24,579 bases of DNA from Pseudomonadota bacterium (GTDB lineage: Bacteria > Desulfobacterota > Desulfarculia > Desulfarculales > Desulfarculaceae). The position numbers were made by a program, and so were the translations under genes. The stretch covers positions 1 through 24,579 of the forward strand of contig JAHIQI010000014.1 in assembly GCA_018902755.1 (NCBI GenBank), read 5' to 3'. The notes below the pieces were generated by a model that had not been told where the DNA came from, did no database searches, and was given only the letters and a program-made list of their open reading frames with translations. Positions 14,728-23,410 of this stretch are shown here, in pieces (the first letter of the stretch is position 1; the number at the start of each line of letters is the position of its first letter).

Positions 14728-14757
14728 GGGGAGGGCCCTCCCTCCCCGTGCTTTTTT
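14728..14757 (+). terminator. Rho-independent terminator after the DUF3089 gene
   Basis: An 8-bp perfect stem GGGGAGGG (14728-14735) with CCCTCCCC (14740-14747), a 4-nt loop, then GTGC and six T residues (14752-14757). The flanking AGC/GCT can extend the stem with a bulge. It is the clearest terminator in the window. Confidence 0.9.
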
Positions 14758-14830
14758 GAGCACACCGGCCGCCCTCCCCCGGCCGGCCCTTCAGCATGGA
14801 TTTACAACCGCCCCAACCGGAGGGACCTTC

Positions 14831-16063
14831 TTGGCCAAGACCGCGCGCCTGGCCCTCACCTGCCTGCTGGCCGTTCTGGCGGGGCTTTGGGCTCCCCCCG
14901 GGGCCGCGGCCGGGGACAGCCTTTTGCAGAGCCTCGCCCAGGGCCGGGCCCAGATCAACCTGCGCAACTATTTTATGGACCGGGACTACAACGACGGGCC
15001 GGACCAGTCGGCCTGGGCCATAGGAGCCCGTTTGTCCTACGCCACCAAACCCTGGCGGGGCATGTCAGCCGGCGCGAGCGTCTCGACCTCCCAACCATTT
15101 TTCTACGCCCCCACCAGCCGCTCAGGCACCAACCTCCTGGACGACAGCCAAAACGGCTTCTCGGTGTTGGACCAGCTTTACTTCCAGGCCCAGTACGCGG
15201 GCTTCAGGGGCGTCGTCGGCCGCCAACTCATCGACACGCCCTTTCTGAACCCCAACGACGTGCGCATGGTGCCCGTCACTTACGAGGCCCTGAGCCTGGG
15301 CTGCGACCTGGGAGGCCTGAGCCTCAGCCTGGCCCAAGTGCGGGGCGTCAAGTCCTGGAACGACACCACCTTCCAGTCCATGAGCCGGGCGGCGGGCCTG
15401 GACGCCGACGAGGGGTTGACCATGGGCGGGGCAGTGTACAAGTGGGGGGCCTACAAGGTGCAGGTGTGGGACTACTACAGCCACGAGTTCATGAACGCCC
15501 TGTACATGCAGGCCGATGCCGCCTGGAAGCTCTCGGCCGACTGGTCGCTGGCCGCCTCGGCCCAGGCCATGCGCCAGCAGGACGTGGGCGAAGCCCTGTA
15601 CGGTGAGTTCTACGCCTTCCAGGCCGGCGTGCGGAGCGCCCTCACCTGGCGCAAGACAACCCTGACCCTGGCCTTCACCGACGTGGCCGACGACCACGAC
15701 ATGGTCAACCCCTGGGCGGGCTGGCCGGGCTACACCTCCATCATGGAGCTGAACAACGACAAGGCCGGGCAGTGCACCTTGCTTTTCCGCCTTGGGGCCG
15801 ACCTGGCCCAATACGGGATCAAGGGCCTCGAAGCCACCTTCACCCACACCAGGGCCACGGTGCACGACGGCAAAACCCTCATCAGGCCCGACCAGTTGGA
15901 GACCGACGTTGACCTGCGCTACTATTTCCAGGGGGAGCTCAAGCCGCTTTGGCTCAGGCTGCGCGCCGCCTACGTGGACCAAGACATCACCATCGGGGGG
16001 GACACCTACAGCGACTTTCGCTTGATCGTGAATTACGATTTCTCGCTCAAAGATGGGCCGTGA
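14831..16063 (+). CDS. OprD-like outer-membrane porin
   Basis: 410 aa. A signal peptide (about residues 1-28, ending GAAA-GD) is followed by a beta-barrel with many alternating strands and a final strand ending NYDFSLKDGP. Features typical of OprD-type porins include NLRNYFMDRDYNDG near the N-terminus, GASVSTSQPFFY, the GRQLIDTPFLNPNDVRM segment and AFTDVADDHDMVNPW. It is probably a channel for small organic or amino-acid-like solutes; the substrate is unknown. The start is TTG 14831, because GGAGGG lies 6 nt upstream and the signal peptide begins exactly here; the frame is open much further upstream, but that part overlaps the DUF3089 gene and the terminator. It is transcribed separately or by read-through. 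Confidence 0.85.
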   Translation: MAKTARLALTCLLAVLAGLWAPPGAAAGDSLLQSLAQGRAQINLRNYFMDRDYNDGPDQSAWAIGARLSYATKPWRGMSAGASVSTSQPFFYAPTSRSGTNLLDDSQNGFSVLDQLYFQAQYAGFRGVVGRQLIDTPFLNPNDVRMVPVTYEALSLGCDLGGLSLSLAQVRGVKSWNDTTFQSMSRAAGLDADEGLTMGGAVYKWGAYKVQVWDYYSHEFMNALYMQADAAWKLSADWSLAASAQAMRQQDVGEALYGEFYAFQAGVRSALTWRKTTLTLAFTDVADDHDMVNPWAGWPGYTSIMELNNDKAGQCTLLFRLGADLAQYGIKGLEATFTHTRATVHDGKTLIRPDQLETDVDLRYYFQGELKPLWLRLRAAYVDQDITIGGDTYSDFRLIVNYDFSLKDGP

Positions 16064-16133
16064 CGGTGTATTGTGTGTACAAACGGCCCTACGGAGGGCA
16101 TGGGATTAAAAGGCAAAAGCCATGGGGTTTAGG

Positions 16134-16163
16134 TGCCCATACTAATATTCATTGTCTTATAAT
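16134..16163 (+). promoter_or_regulatory. Candidate promoter of the REC-GGDEF-EAL gene
   Basis: A perfect TATAAT at 16158-16163 with a weak -35 (TGCCCA, 16134-16139, 18-nt spacing). The leader to ATG 16291 would be about 120 nt. Confidence 0.45.
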
Positions 16164-16290
16164 GTTTGATTAGGGCTCCGGAAAAAACATAAGTTCCTGC
16201 CCCGCCTTGTTGGAAACCGCCCGCGTCGGCGAGCGTTTCCGGTCCGAACGAGGCGCCCGGAGTCTGCCATACAAGTCCACAAGGAAAAAC

Positions 16291-18141
16291 ATGGCACCGG
16301 TGCGCGACATCAAAGAGCTTGAGTACAGCCGCAAAATATTGGTGGTTGACGACGACCTCGGCCTATTGGAAATGATCGAAAGCTTGACCCAAGGCCGCTT
16401 CGATCTGGTCACCGCCGACAACGCCGCCAAGGGCCTTGCCATTCTGGACCAGCAAGGCCCCTTCGCGGTGGTCATGTCGGATTTGCACATGCCGGGCATG
16501 GACGGCATCACCTTCCTCAACCAGGTGCGGGAGCTGTCCCCGCGCACGGTGCGCATCATCGTCACCGCCTTCGCGGACATGGAGGCGGCCCTCAAAGCCA
16601 TCAACGCCAGCCACATCTACCGCTTTCTAACCAAGCCCCTCAAGGCCCAGGACATCATCGAAGCCATGGACGACGCTCTCAAGCAACACCGCCTGCTGGT
16701 GGCCGATGAAGCCAATTTGGTGCAACGGGAAAAAAGGCTCCGCACCGCCCTGATGCAGCTACCCCTGCCGGCCATGATCCACGCCGAGGACGGTGATGCG
16801 GTCATGATAAACCAGGCCTGGAGCCAGCTCACCGGCTACGGCAACTGGGAGATGCCCACGGTGGAGGCCTGGGCCCGCCTGTGCTGCGGCAATGAGTGGC
16901 CACAGATATCCCAAAAGCTGGCCGCCCTGCACCAGCTCCAGGGAAGCGCCGCCCAGGGAGAGCAGGAACTCACCAACAAATGCGGCGAAAAGATGATTTG
17001 GGACTTCAACTCCGCCCCCCTGGGCGCGCTCCATGACGGACGCGGCCTGGTGATCACCATCGCCTCGGACGTCACCGAGCGTCGCCGCATGGCCGACTCC
17101 CTGGCCCTGTCCGGCCTGGTGTTCAAGACCACCACCAACGGGATATTGGTCACCAACGGCAAGGGGACCATCCTGGACGTGAACCCGGCCATGTGCGCCA
17201 TGAGCGGCTACGAGCGCCACGAACTCTTGGGCCAGAACCCGCGCGTGTTCAAGTCCGGCCGCCAAAACAGCGAATACTACTGCGACATGTGGGACGCCCT
17301 GAACAAGAAGGGAAGCTGGCGCGGGGAGATATTCAACCGCCGCAAGGACGGCGAAATCTACCCGGCCTGGCTGACCATCACCGCGGTGGGCGACAAGGAC
17401 AAGGGTGCCCATCATTTCGTGGCCATCAGCTCCGACCTCAGCGCGCTCATGGAGGCCCAGGAGCGCATGGAATACCTGGCCCGCCACGACCACCTCACCG
17501 GCCTGCCCAACCGCCAGGCCCTGAGGGCCTGCCTGGAGCAGGCCATGTCCCAGGCCGACCAAAAAGACCGCAGGGTGCTTCTGGTCTATCTGGATTTGGA
17601 CCAGTTCAAGCTGGTCAACGAGTCCCTGGGCCACGAGCGGGGCGACCAGGCCTTGTTGGCCGTGGCCGAGCGCCTTCAAAAACACCTGGCCGAAGGCGAC
17701 AGCCTGGTGCGCTGGGGGGGCGATCATTTCGTGGGGGTGGTGATCCTGGACGGCGACGGCGAAAAGGCCGAGGAGGTGGCCGGCAAGCTGTTGGCCTGCT
17801 TCCAGGCGCCCTTCGACGTGGCCGGGCAGCAGCTTTACATGTCCGCCTCCCTGGGCATGAGTCTGTACCCCGACGACGCCCGCGACCCGGACACTCTGGT
17901 GCAGCACGCCGACACGGCCATGCACGCGGCCAAGGAGCTTGGGCGGCGGCGCTACAAGTTCTTCTCGGCCCAGATGAACCGCCGGGTGGTGGAGCGCCTG
18001 GCCCTGGAAGGCGACCTGCGCTCCGCTCTGGACAAAAAGGAGTTCTTCCTGGTGTACCAGCCCGGGTGGAGGTCAAGACCGGGGCGGTGGAGGGGGTGGA
18101 GGCCCTTATCCGTTGGCAGCACCCCCGCCTGGGCCTGCTGA
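16291..18141 (+). CDS. Response regulator REC-PAS-PAS-GGDEF, frameshifted before EAL
   Basis: 616 aa as read. REC domain (about 14-125) with acidic pocket D20-D21, phospho-acceptor D64, T92 and K115; PAS-like regions at about 150-265 and 271-390; GGDEF-type domain about 395-555. Its active-site motif is GGDHF (476-480), His replacing the key Glu, and the RxxD inhibitory-site Arg is Ala, so cyclase activity is doubtful. After LVYQP (18046-18063) the frame is lost and ends at TGA 18139-18141; adding one base restores a complete EAL domain to 18794. ATG 16291 is chosen because AAGGA lies 5 nt upstream; TTG 16207 would add 28 residues. It is a two-component c-di-GMP protein, probably a phosphodiesterase in its intact form. 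The shift may be a real mutation or an assembly error. Confidence 0.88.
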   Translation: MAPVRDIKELEYSRKILVVDDDLGLLEMIESLTQGRFDLVTADNAAKGLAILDQQGPFAVVMSDLHMPGMDGITFLNQVRELSPRTVRIIVTAFADMEAALKAINASHIYRFLTKPLKAQDIIEAMDDALKQHRLLVADEANLVQREKRLRTALMQLPLPAMIHAEDGDAVMINQAWSQLTGYGNWEMPTVEAWARLCCGNEWPQISQKLAALHQLQGSAAQGEQELTNKCGEKMIWDFNSAPLGALHDGRGLVITIASDVTERRRMADSLALSGLVFKTTTNGILVTNGKGTILDVNPAMCAMSGYERHELLGQNPRVFKSGRQNSEYYCDMWDALNKKGSWRGEIFNRRKDGEIYPAWLTITAVGDKDKGAHHFVAISSDLSALMEAQERMEYLARHDHLTGLPNRQALRACLEQAMSQADQKDRRVLLVYLDLDQFKLVNESLGHERGDQALLAVAERLQKHLAEGDSLVRWGGDHFVGVVILDGDGEKAEEVAGKLLACFQAPFDVAGQQLYMSASLGMSLYPDDARDPDTLVQHADTAMHAAKELGRRRYKFFSAQMNRRVVERLALEGDLRSALDKKEFFLVYQPGWRSRPGRWRGWRPLSVGSTPAWAC

Positions 18142-18794
18142 TGCCCGACCATTTCCTGCCCGCCGCCGAGGAGTCCGGCCTCATCGTGCCCATCGGCCAG
18201 CAGGTGCTGGAGATGGCCTGCTCCCAGATCAAGCAGTGGCTGGCCCAGGAGGTGCCGGTCAAGCGGGTGGCGGTGAACCTGTCGGGCCGCCAGTTCTGGG
18301 AAGAGGACTTGGCCGGCATGATCACCGGCACCCTGGCCAACTACGGCCTGACCACCAAGCACTTCGAGCTGGAGGTAACCGAAAGCGTGGTCATGGGCAC
18401 GGTGGCCGCCGCCTCGCGGGTGCTCCGGGAGCTGCACGACCTGGGCATGGACATCGCCCTGGACGATTTCGGCACCGGCTACTCCTCCCTGTACTACCTA
18501 AAGGAACTGCCCATCGACATCCTCAAAATCGACAAGTCCTTCATCACCCAGATACCCGACGACCGCGACAGCACCACCATCGTGGCCACCGTGGCCTCCT
18601 TGGCCCACGGCCTGGGCATGCGGGTGGTGGTGGAGGGCGTGGAGACCCTGCGCCAGTTGAAGACGGTGATGGGCTTCGGTTGCGAGCAGGTGCAGGGCTA
18701 CTACTTCAGCCGCCCCATCTCACCCGAAGAGGTGAGCGCCCTGCTCAAGGCCGGCAGGTTCCCCTTTGCCGACAAGATCCCCAAACTGGTTTGA
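18063..18794 (+). pseudogene. EAL phosphodiesterase domain, out of frame with its upstream half
   Basis: This is the C-terminal part of the gene beginning at 16291, in another frame. Read from codon CGG 18063 it continues the domain: the EAL motif (EALIRW, 18099-18107), VNLSGRQF, ELEVTES, ALDDFGTGYSSL, the LKIDKSFI lysine, VVEGVET and QGYYFSRP are all present, so every residue known to be needed for c-di-GMP hydrolysis appears intact. The break is one missing base in a C run at 18061-18063. The upstream frame stops at TGA 18139-18141 and an in-frame ATG overlaps it (TGATG, 18141), but restart there would leave out the EAL motif. Confidence 0.85.
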
Positions 18795-19034
18795 GCCGCC
18801 GCCGGGATAGGGAACACGCGGGCCGCAGAAGCGCCTTGGTCCACCAGGCCAGCCAAGGCCCGGCCGGGGCGGCATCACCTGCCAACCATGGGTATTTTCA
18901 GGCCATCCACAACGCCTTTGCTTTTAATAATCGCTACTTTTATTTATAATCAGGAAAATGCGTCGCCTGGTCCGGCCCCGCAACGGGTGGACCGGAAGGC
19001 CGACGCCTTCAAACTCAACCTGGAGACCTCACCC
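18795..19034. other. Intergenic region upstream of the 1208-aa protein gene
   Basis: 240 bp. It contains GCCTTGG (18833-18839) and CCAAGGC (18853-18859), a 7-bp stem without a T-tract, then an AT-rich promoter-like stretch ending at the TATAAT at 18945-18950. The frame of the large gene is open from 18888 but lacks a signal peptide and ribosome site there. Confidence 0.5.
18922..18950 (+). promoter_or_regulatory. Candidate promoter of the three-gene exported-protein operon
   Basis: A perfect TATAAT at 18945-18950 within a markedly AT-rich patch; the best -35 at 17-nt spacing is TTTTAA (18922-18927), which is weak. The leader to ATG 19035 would be about 78 nt. Confidence 0.45.
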
Positions 19035-22000
19035 ATGAGACGCCCCTCACTTGGGTTCGCCTGCCTGCTTATTCTTATGTGCCTGGGGTTGTCCAGCGCC
19101 GGGGCCGCCCAGGTGAGTTACCGCGTCCAGCAAGACCAAAACCTCTCCTATTCCCTGGAGTTACCGGCCCATTGGAGCGTCCAGCCCGGCTCCAATAGCC
19201 GCTCCCTGGTGTTCTCCGGCCCCAAGGGCGGCCCGGAATACCGCACCACCCTCACCCTGCAAGTGGTGGACGTTGCCGCCTTCCCCGGCCTGACGGCGGT
19301 GGCCCGCGAGCTGACCTCCCAGTGGTCGCGCCTGAGTGGCTACCGTCTGCTGTCTCAGGAAAAGGGCTCCCTGGCCGGGCAGGATGCCCTGCGCCTGTTG
19401 GCCTCCTTCAACAACGCCCAGGGCGAGACCTTCCGCCGGGAACAGTTCATCTGCCGCAAGGGCCCCTACTATTACCTGCTGGCCTACACCGCCCCGGAGC
19501 TGCGCTTCTCCGGCGGCATGCCCTACCGCAACCGGGCCCTGGCCAGCTTGCGCTTTTTGTCTTCCCAGGAGGAGCGCGAGCGCGATGAGCGCCTGAGCGT
19601 GGCCGCCTACGGCCCGGCCCTGCTGAACCAGCTGGCCGGTCCGCTCTACTCCCCGGCCTTTGCCAACGGCACCCCCCAGGGTGAACAGGTGGCCCAGGTG
19701 CACGGGCGGCTGGTGGCCGAACTGGCTCGGGCGGCGACGGACCAGGCGGCCGCCCAGAAACCGGTGCTCGCGGCCTGGGAGCGCCTGGGCGAGTTGCAGA
19801 CCCGCCAGATGGCCCTGTTGGAGGAGCAGGCCGCCGCCTCGCCCCAGGGCCAGGCCTGGTGGGCCCGCCTCAAGCCCCTGTACAAGCTCCAACTCAACTA
19901 CTCCCTGACCCAATCGGCCCAGCGGGGCATGGTGGAGGGGGCCCTGGCCGGGCAAAGCAAGCCCGAGGTGGTCAGCCAAAGCCTGGCCTCGGTGCAGATG
20001 CTGGCCGGGCTGCAACTGGCGGTGAGCGACCAGCAGGCCCTGATCCTGCGCGGCAACCAAGAGGTCTGGACCCAGTCCCTGGCCCTGTGGGGCGAGATGA
20101 GCGGCGACCTGAGCCTGCCCGCCGCCTTTAGGCTGCGCCTGGCCCAGCTCAACCACGAGCAGCGGAAGCTGGCCCTGGACCTGGGCCGGGTCACCCTGGC
20201 GGCCAACGCCGCCCAGGCCCGCAACGTGTTGACCATCAGGGCCATGGAGGTGTTTTCCCGGGAAGTGACCCGGGCCTACGGCGCGGCGGTGGGCGAGGCC
20301 ATCCCCCGCCTGCGGGCCCAGGCCGCCCAACTGGCCCAGGCCCGCCCCGGCGACCCGGCGGTGCAGGCGGTCACGGCCATCCTGGACAATCTGGAGCGCA
20401 CCGCCGCCCAGATCAAGACCGCCACGGCCCCGCCGCCCCCCGGCCTGGGCCGCCGCCTGGCCGAGGCGCTCACCCCGGCTCCCGCCCAGGCCGGGGCCTT
20501 GCAGTTCGCCAAGGACTTCGGCAACAATCTGCTCTGGTCCGTGGCCCTGGCGGGCAAGGCCACGGCCAACGCCGGGCGCTTCGTGGTCAGCGGAGTGGAC
20601 ACCAGCACCAGGCACGTTTCCAATTACCTTCAGTTCGCCACCTACAGCCCGCTCAGGGTCACCTCCAATCCCCAAAAGCTGGTGGGCAGCGTCGATGAGA
20701 TTATCAAGAGCGACCCCAAGATGGCTAAGCACCGCGCGGTGATCGAGGAGCGCCTCAAGGCCATGGCCCAGGGTCACGCCGCCAACGACCTCCAGGGTTA
20801 CATGCAGCTCAAGAAACAGACCACCGATGCGGCGGTGGCCGAGTACGCCAAGGGCGAATACGGGGTGCGGGCCCTCAAGACCGGGGTGGAATACATCGAC
20901 CAGGTCAAGACCATGAAGGTGGAGCCCGCTGCCAAGTGGGTGGCCGACAAGGTGACCACCGGCTTTTTGGGCAACCAGGTGGGCGGGGCGGTGAGCCCGG
21001 CGGCCCAGGGCACGGCCAGCCTGCTGGCGGGCACCGCCTACAAGGTGGTGGCCGACCTTCCCAAAAACGTCATGGTTCTCATGAACCCCCAGACCAGCAA
21101 CGCCGAAAAGGGCCAGGCCACCTACGAGTTGGCCGGCAGCGTGGGGGCCTCGGTGCTGTGCTACACCGGCACGGCCACGGCCATCGCCGGCAAGGTGGCC
21201 CCCAAGCTGGCCGCCGGGGCCTCCTGGGCCTACAAGGCCGGGGCCGGGCTGGTCAGCCGCATGATGCCCGCCGGAGCCCAAGCCGCCGCCCAGGCGGCCA
21301 CCAAGATGGTTGCCCCGGTGGTGCAGCAGGCGGGCAAGCAGGTGGTGCGGGAAATGGCCGCCCTGCTGCCCGCCGAGGCCGCGGCGGTTAAATACGCGGT
21401 AACCGGCATTCAAAGCGGGGTGCAAAAGCTCACGGCCATGGCCGCCCAGCCGGTGGGGGCCACCCTGGCCGCCGAGACCAAGGCCATGCTCAGCGAGGTG
21501 GTCAAAAACGTCACCACCTCCGGCACCACCAGCCAGATACTCAAGGCCTTCGCGGGCAACTTCGCCATCAAGCCTCTCTTGGAGGGCGCGGCCAACGACA
21601 GCTTCTCGGGCGATGTGCTTCTGCCCGTGTTGCAGTCGGCCGAGGCCGCGGCCAACGCCAAGCCGCCCTCCAGCGGGGTGTCGCGCAGCTTCGACAACAG
21701 CAACCTGCTCGAGGCCGACCAGGGCAAGATCGAGCGAAGCTTCAACAATGAAAACCTGCTAAAGGCGGATCAGGGGAAGATCGAGCGAAGCTTCAACAAC
21801 CAGAATTTGCTCAAGGCCGACCAGGGCAAGATCGAGCGCAAGTTCGACAGCAGCAACCTGCAAAAGAGCGGCGAAGGCTTCCAACTGCGGGCCGCCGCCG
21901 GGGCCAAAGCTCCCGGGGCCAAGGTGGAGACCAAGCCGGAACCCAAGCCAGAACCGGCCAAGCCCCGCAAGGAGACCGCCGAGGAGCGGCAGAAGCGCAA

Positions 22001-22661
22001 GAACGAGCTGATGGCCAAGGCCAAGCGCCTGGCCGCCCGTCAGGACAATTCGGTTTACAGCGATCCCAAGGTGGACTCCACGGCGGTGATCCCCGAGACC
22101 GGCACCATCGACGTGGTGATGTGGCACCCCAAGTACCCGGAAAACAAGTGGCCCGCCACCTTTTACATCAGAGGCGGCCAGGTGAGCGCCACCTCGGTGC
22201 ACGTCCAGCGCTATGAAAAGTGGTGCAACAAGAACTGGTGCTGTTCTCCCTCCACGACCAACGGCACCTTCAGCGGCAGCCTGATGAACAACGTCATCAC
22301 CGGCACCTGGAAGCAACACAGCGCCCCCAACCGATGCTGGAGCCTGTGGAACAAAGGGACCAAGGGAGGGGACGGCAAATACACCTATGCCCAGGTTCGC
22401 TGCGACTACACTCAGACCTCCAGCTACACCATGCACAACACCTTGACCCTGAATGTCAACGGCCGGGCCGAGGAGACCTACACCGGCAGCGGCACCCACC
22501 ACACCACCTATGGCCCCCAATGCTGGCAAAACTTCGCGAACACCACCAAGACCAATAGCTGGAACATGTCCTGGGACGACCCCAAGATGGAAGCCGACCT
22601 GCGCAAGCCCATGATCGGGGTTTGGGAGATACGCAAGAGGCCCAAGAGCGAGGAGAAGTAG
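19035..22661 (+). CDS. Large exported protein: PsbP-like N-terminus, Cys-rich C-terminus
   Basis: 1208 aa; I do not recognise the whole protein. A signal peptide (about 1-24, GAA-QV) exports it. Residues about 25-190 look like a PsbP/DUF1795-type domain and clearly resemble the partial gene at 24045 (shared SGPKG, LTLQVVD-like and LLAYTAP-like strands). Residues about 200-880 are Ala-rich and mostly helical, with Gly/Ala-rich hydrophobic stretches near 690-770. Residues 884-951 are four 17-residue repeats, followed by a Pro-Glu-Lys linker. The last ~190 residues form a Trp-rich domain with six cysteines (WCNKNWCC, RCW, RC, QCW), probably three disulfides. ATG 19035 follows GGAGA by 8 nt. It is the first gene of an operon with a TPR protein and an SH3b lipoprotein; function unknown. 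Confidence 0.85.
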   Translation: MRRPSLGFACLLILMCLGLSSAGAAQVSYRVQQDQNLSYSLELPAHWSVQPGSNSRSLVFSGPKGGPEYRTTLTLQVVDVAAFPGLTAVARELTSQWSRLSGYRLLSQEKGSLAGQDALRLLASFNNAQGETFRREQFICRKGPYYYLLAYTAPELRFSGGMPYRNRALASLRFLSSQEERERDERLSVAAYGPALLNQLAGPLYSPAFANGTPQGEQVAQVHGRLVAELARAATDQAAAQKPVLAAWERLGELQTRQMALLEEQAAASPQGQAWWARLKPLYKLQLNYSLTQSAQRGMVEGALAGQSKPEVVSQSLASVQMLAGLQLAVSDQQALILRGNQEVWTQSLALWGEMSGDLSLPAAFRLRLAQLNHEQRKLALDLGRVTLAANAAQARNVLTIRAMEVFSREVTRAYGAAVGEAIPRLRAQAAQLAQARPGDPAVQAVTAILDNLERTAAQIKTATAPPPPGLGRRLAEALTPAPAQAGALQFAKDFGNNLLWSVALAGKATANAGRFVVSGVDTSTRHVSNYLQFATYSPLRVTSNPQKLVGSVDEIIKSDPKMAKHRAVIEERLKAMAQGHAANDLQGYMQLKKQTTDAAVAEYAKGEYGVRALKTGVEYIDQVKTMKVEPAAKWVADKVTTGFLGNQVGGAVSPAAQGTASLLAGTAYKVVADLPKNVMVLMNPQTSNAEKGQATYELAGSVGASVLCYTGTATAIAGKVAPKLAAGASWAYKAGAGLVSRMMPAGAQAAAQAATKMVAPVVQQAGKQVVREMAALLPAEAAAVKYAVTGIQSGVQKLTAMAAQPVGATLAAETKAMLSEVVKNVTTSGTTSQILKAFAGNFAIKPLLEGAANDSFSGDVLLPVLQSAEAAANAKPPSSGVSRSFDNSNLLEADQGKIERSFNNENLLKADQGKIERSFNNQNLLKADQGKIERKFDSSNLQKSGEGFQLRAAAGAKAPGAKVETKPEPKPEPAKPRKETAEERQKRKNELMAKAKRLAARQDNSVYSDPKVDSTAVIPETGTIDVVMWHPKYPENKWPATFYIRGGQVSATSVHVQRYEKWCNKNWCCSPSTTNGTFSGSLMNNVITGTWKQHSAPNRCWSLWNKGTKGGDGKYTYAQVRCDYTQTSSYTMHNTLTLNVNGRAEETYTGSGTHHTTYGPQCWQNFANTTKTNSWNMSWDDPKMEADLRKPMIGVWEIRKRPKSEEK
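21684..21887 (+). repeat. Four in-frame 51-bp (17-residue) repeats
   Basis: Units start at 21684, 21735, 21786 and 21837. The protein consensus is RSFNNxNLLKADQGKIE; units 2 and 3 differ at one residue, and the fourth is degenerate (RKFDSSNLQKSGEGFQL). DNA of units 2 and 3 differs by synonymous changes, so the duplication is not brand new. Confidence 0.92.
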
Positions 22662-22667
22662 AACGTC

Positions 22668-23396
22668 ATGAAACACAAAACGCTGTTGGCCGTGTTGGCG
22701 GCCGGGCTGCTGGCCGCCGCCCCGACCTGGGCCCAATGGGTGCCGGGCGGCACGCCCGCGCCCTCCTCCGGGCAGGCCCAACAACAGGCCGCCCCCGCCC
22801 CGGCCAAGGACTCGCCCTTCAATCTGCCCGCCAAGGGCCAGGCATCGCCGCCCGCCCCGGCTCCGGCCCAGGGACAAGCTCAGAGCGACAGCCCCTTCGC
22901 CCTGCCGGACAAGGGCCAGGCCCCCGCCGCGCCCCCGGCCAAGCAACCGGCCACCGGCGACAGCCCCTTCGCCCTGCCCGGCAAGCCCCAGGCCCAGCCC
23001 CAGCCTCAGGCCCAGCCCAAGACCTCCAGCGCCCAGGCCCTGGTGGACCAGGGGGTGGCCCTGGCCCAGGAGGGCAAGCTGGACCAGGCCCGGGACGCCT
23101 TTTTCGCGGCGGTGAAAAAAGACCCCACCAACGCGGTGGCCTGGAACAACCTGGGGCTCACCCTGCGCCGCCAGGGCCAACTCCAGCAGGCGGCCCAGGC
23201 CTACCAGAAGGCCATCCAGGCCGACGGCTCCTACGCGGTGCCCTACAAAAACCTGGGGGTGCTGCTGGAAAAGGCGGGGGACCGGGCCACGGCGGTCAAG
23301 GCCTACCGCCGCTACGCCGAGCTGGCGCCCCAGGCCCCGGACGCGGCCACGGTGAAAAAACGGGCCGCCTGGCTGGAATCCACGCTTAAAAAATGA
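22668..23396 (+). CDS. Exported TPR-repeat protein with DSPF linker repeats
   Basis: 242 aa. A signal peptide (about 1-22, TWA-QW) is followed by a Pro/Gln/Ala-rich linker with three copies of DSPFxLPxK (about residues 45-105). Residues about 118-235 are two to three tetratricopeptide repeats (ALVDQGVALAQEGKLDQA, AWNNLGLTLRRQGQLQQA, PYKNLGVLLEKAGDRATA). It is a periplasmic protein-interaction adaptor by family; partner unknown. It begins 6 nt after the stop of the 1208-aa protein gene, with AGGAGA 11 nt upstream lying inside that gene, and its stop (TGA 23394-23396) precedes the next start by 14 nt. The operon context suggests that it works with the large protein and the SH3b lipoprotein. Confidence 0.9.
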   Translation: MKHKTLLAVLAAGLLAAAPTWAQWVPGGTPAPSSGQAQQQAAPAPAKDSPFNLPAKGQASPPAPAPAQGQAQSDSPFALPDKGQAPAAPPAKQPATGDSPFALPGKPQAQPQPQAQPKTSSAQALVDQGVALAQEGKLDQARDAFFAAVKKDPTNAVAWNNLGLTLRRQGQLQQAAQAYQKAIQADGSYAVPYKNLGVLLEKAGDRATAVKAYRRYAELAPQAPDAATVKKRAAWLESTLKK

Positions 23397-23410
23397 TGAG
23401 GAAGCACCAG

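Noticed and set aside
14297..14830. Upstream extension of the OprD-like porin frame
   Set aside because: Overlaps the DUF3089 gene in another frame and the intrinsic terminator; signal peptide and GGAGGG place the start at 14831.
16086..16099. GCCCT-ACGG-AGGGC hairpin after the OprD-like porin as terminator
   Set aside because: Only 5 bp of stem and no following T-tract.
19161..21425. 754-codon minus-strand open frame inside the 1208-aa protein gene
   Set aside because: Gly/His/Leu-rich shadow translation; the plus frame has a signal peptide, a ribosome site and domain similarity.
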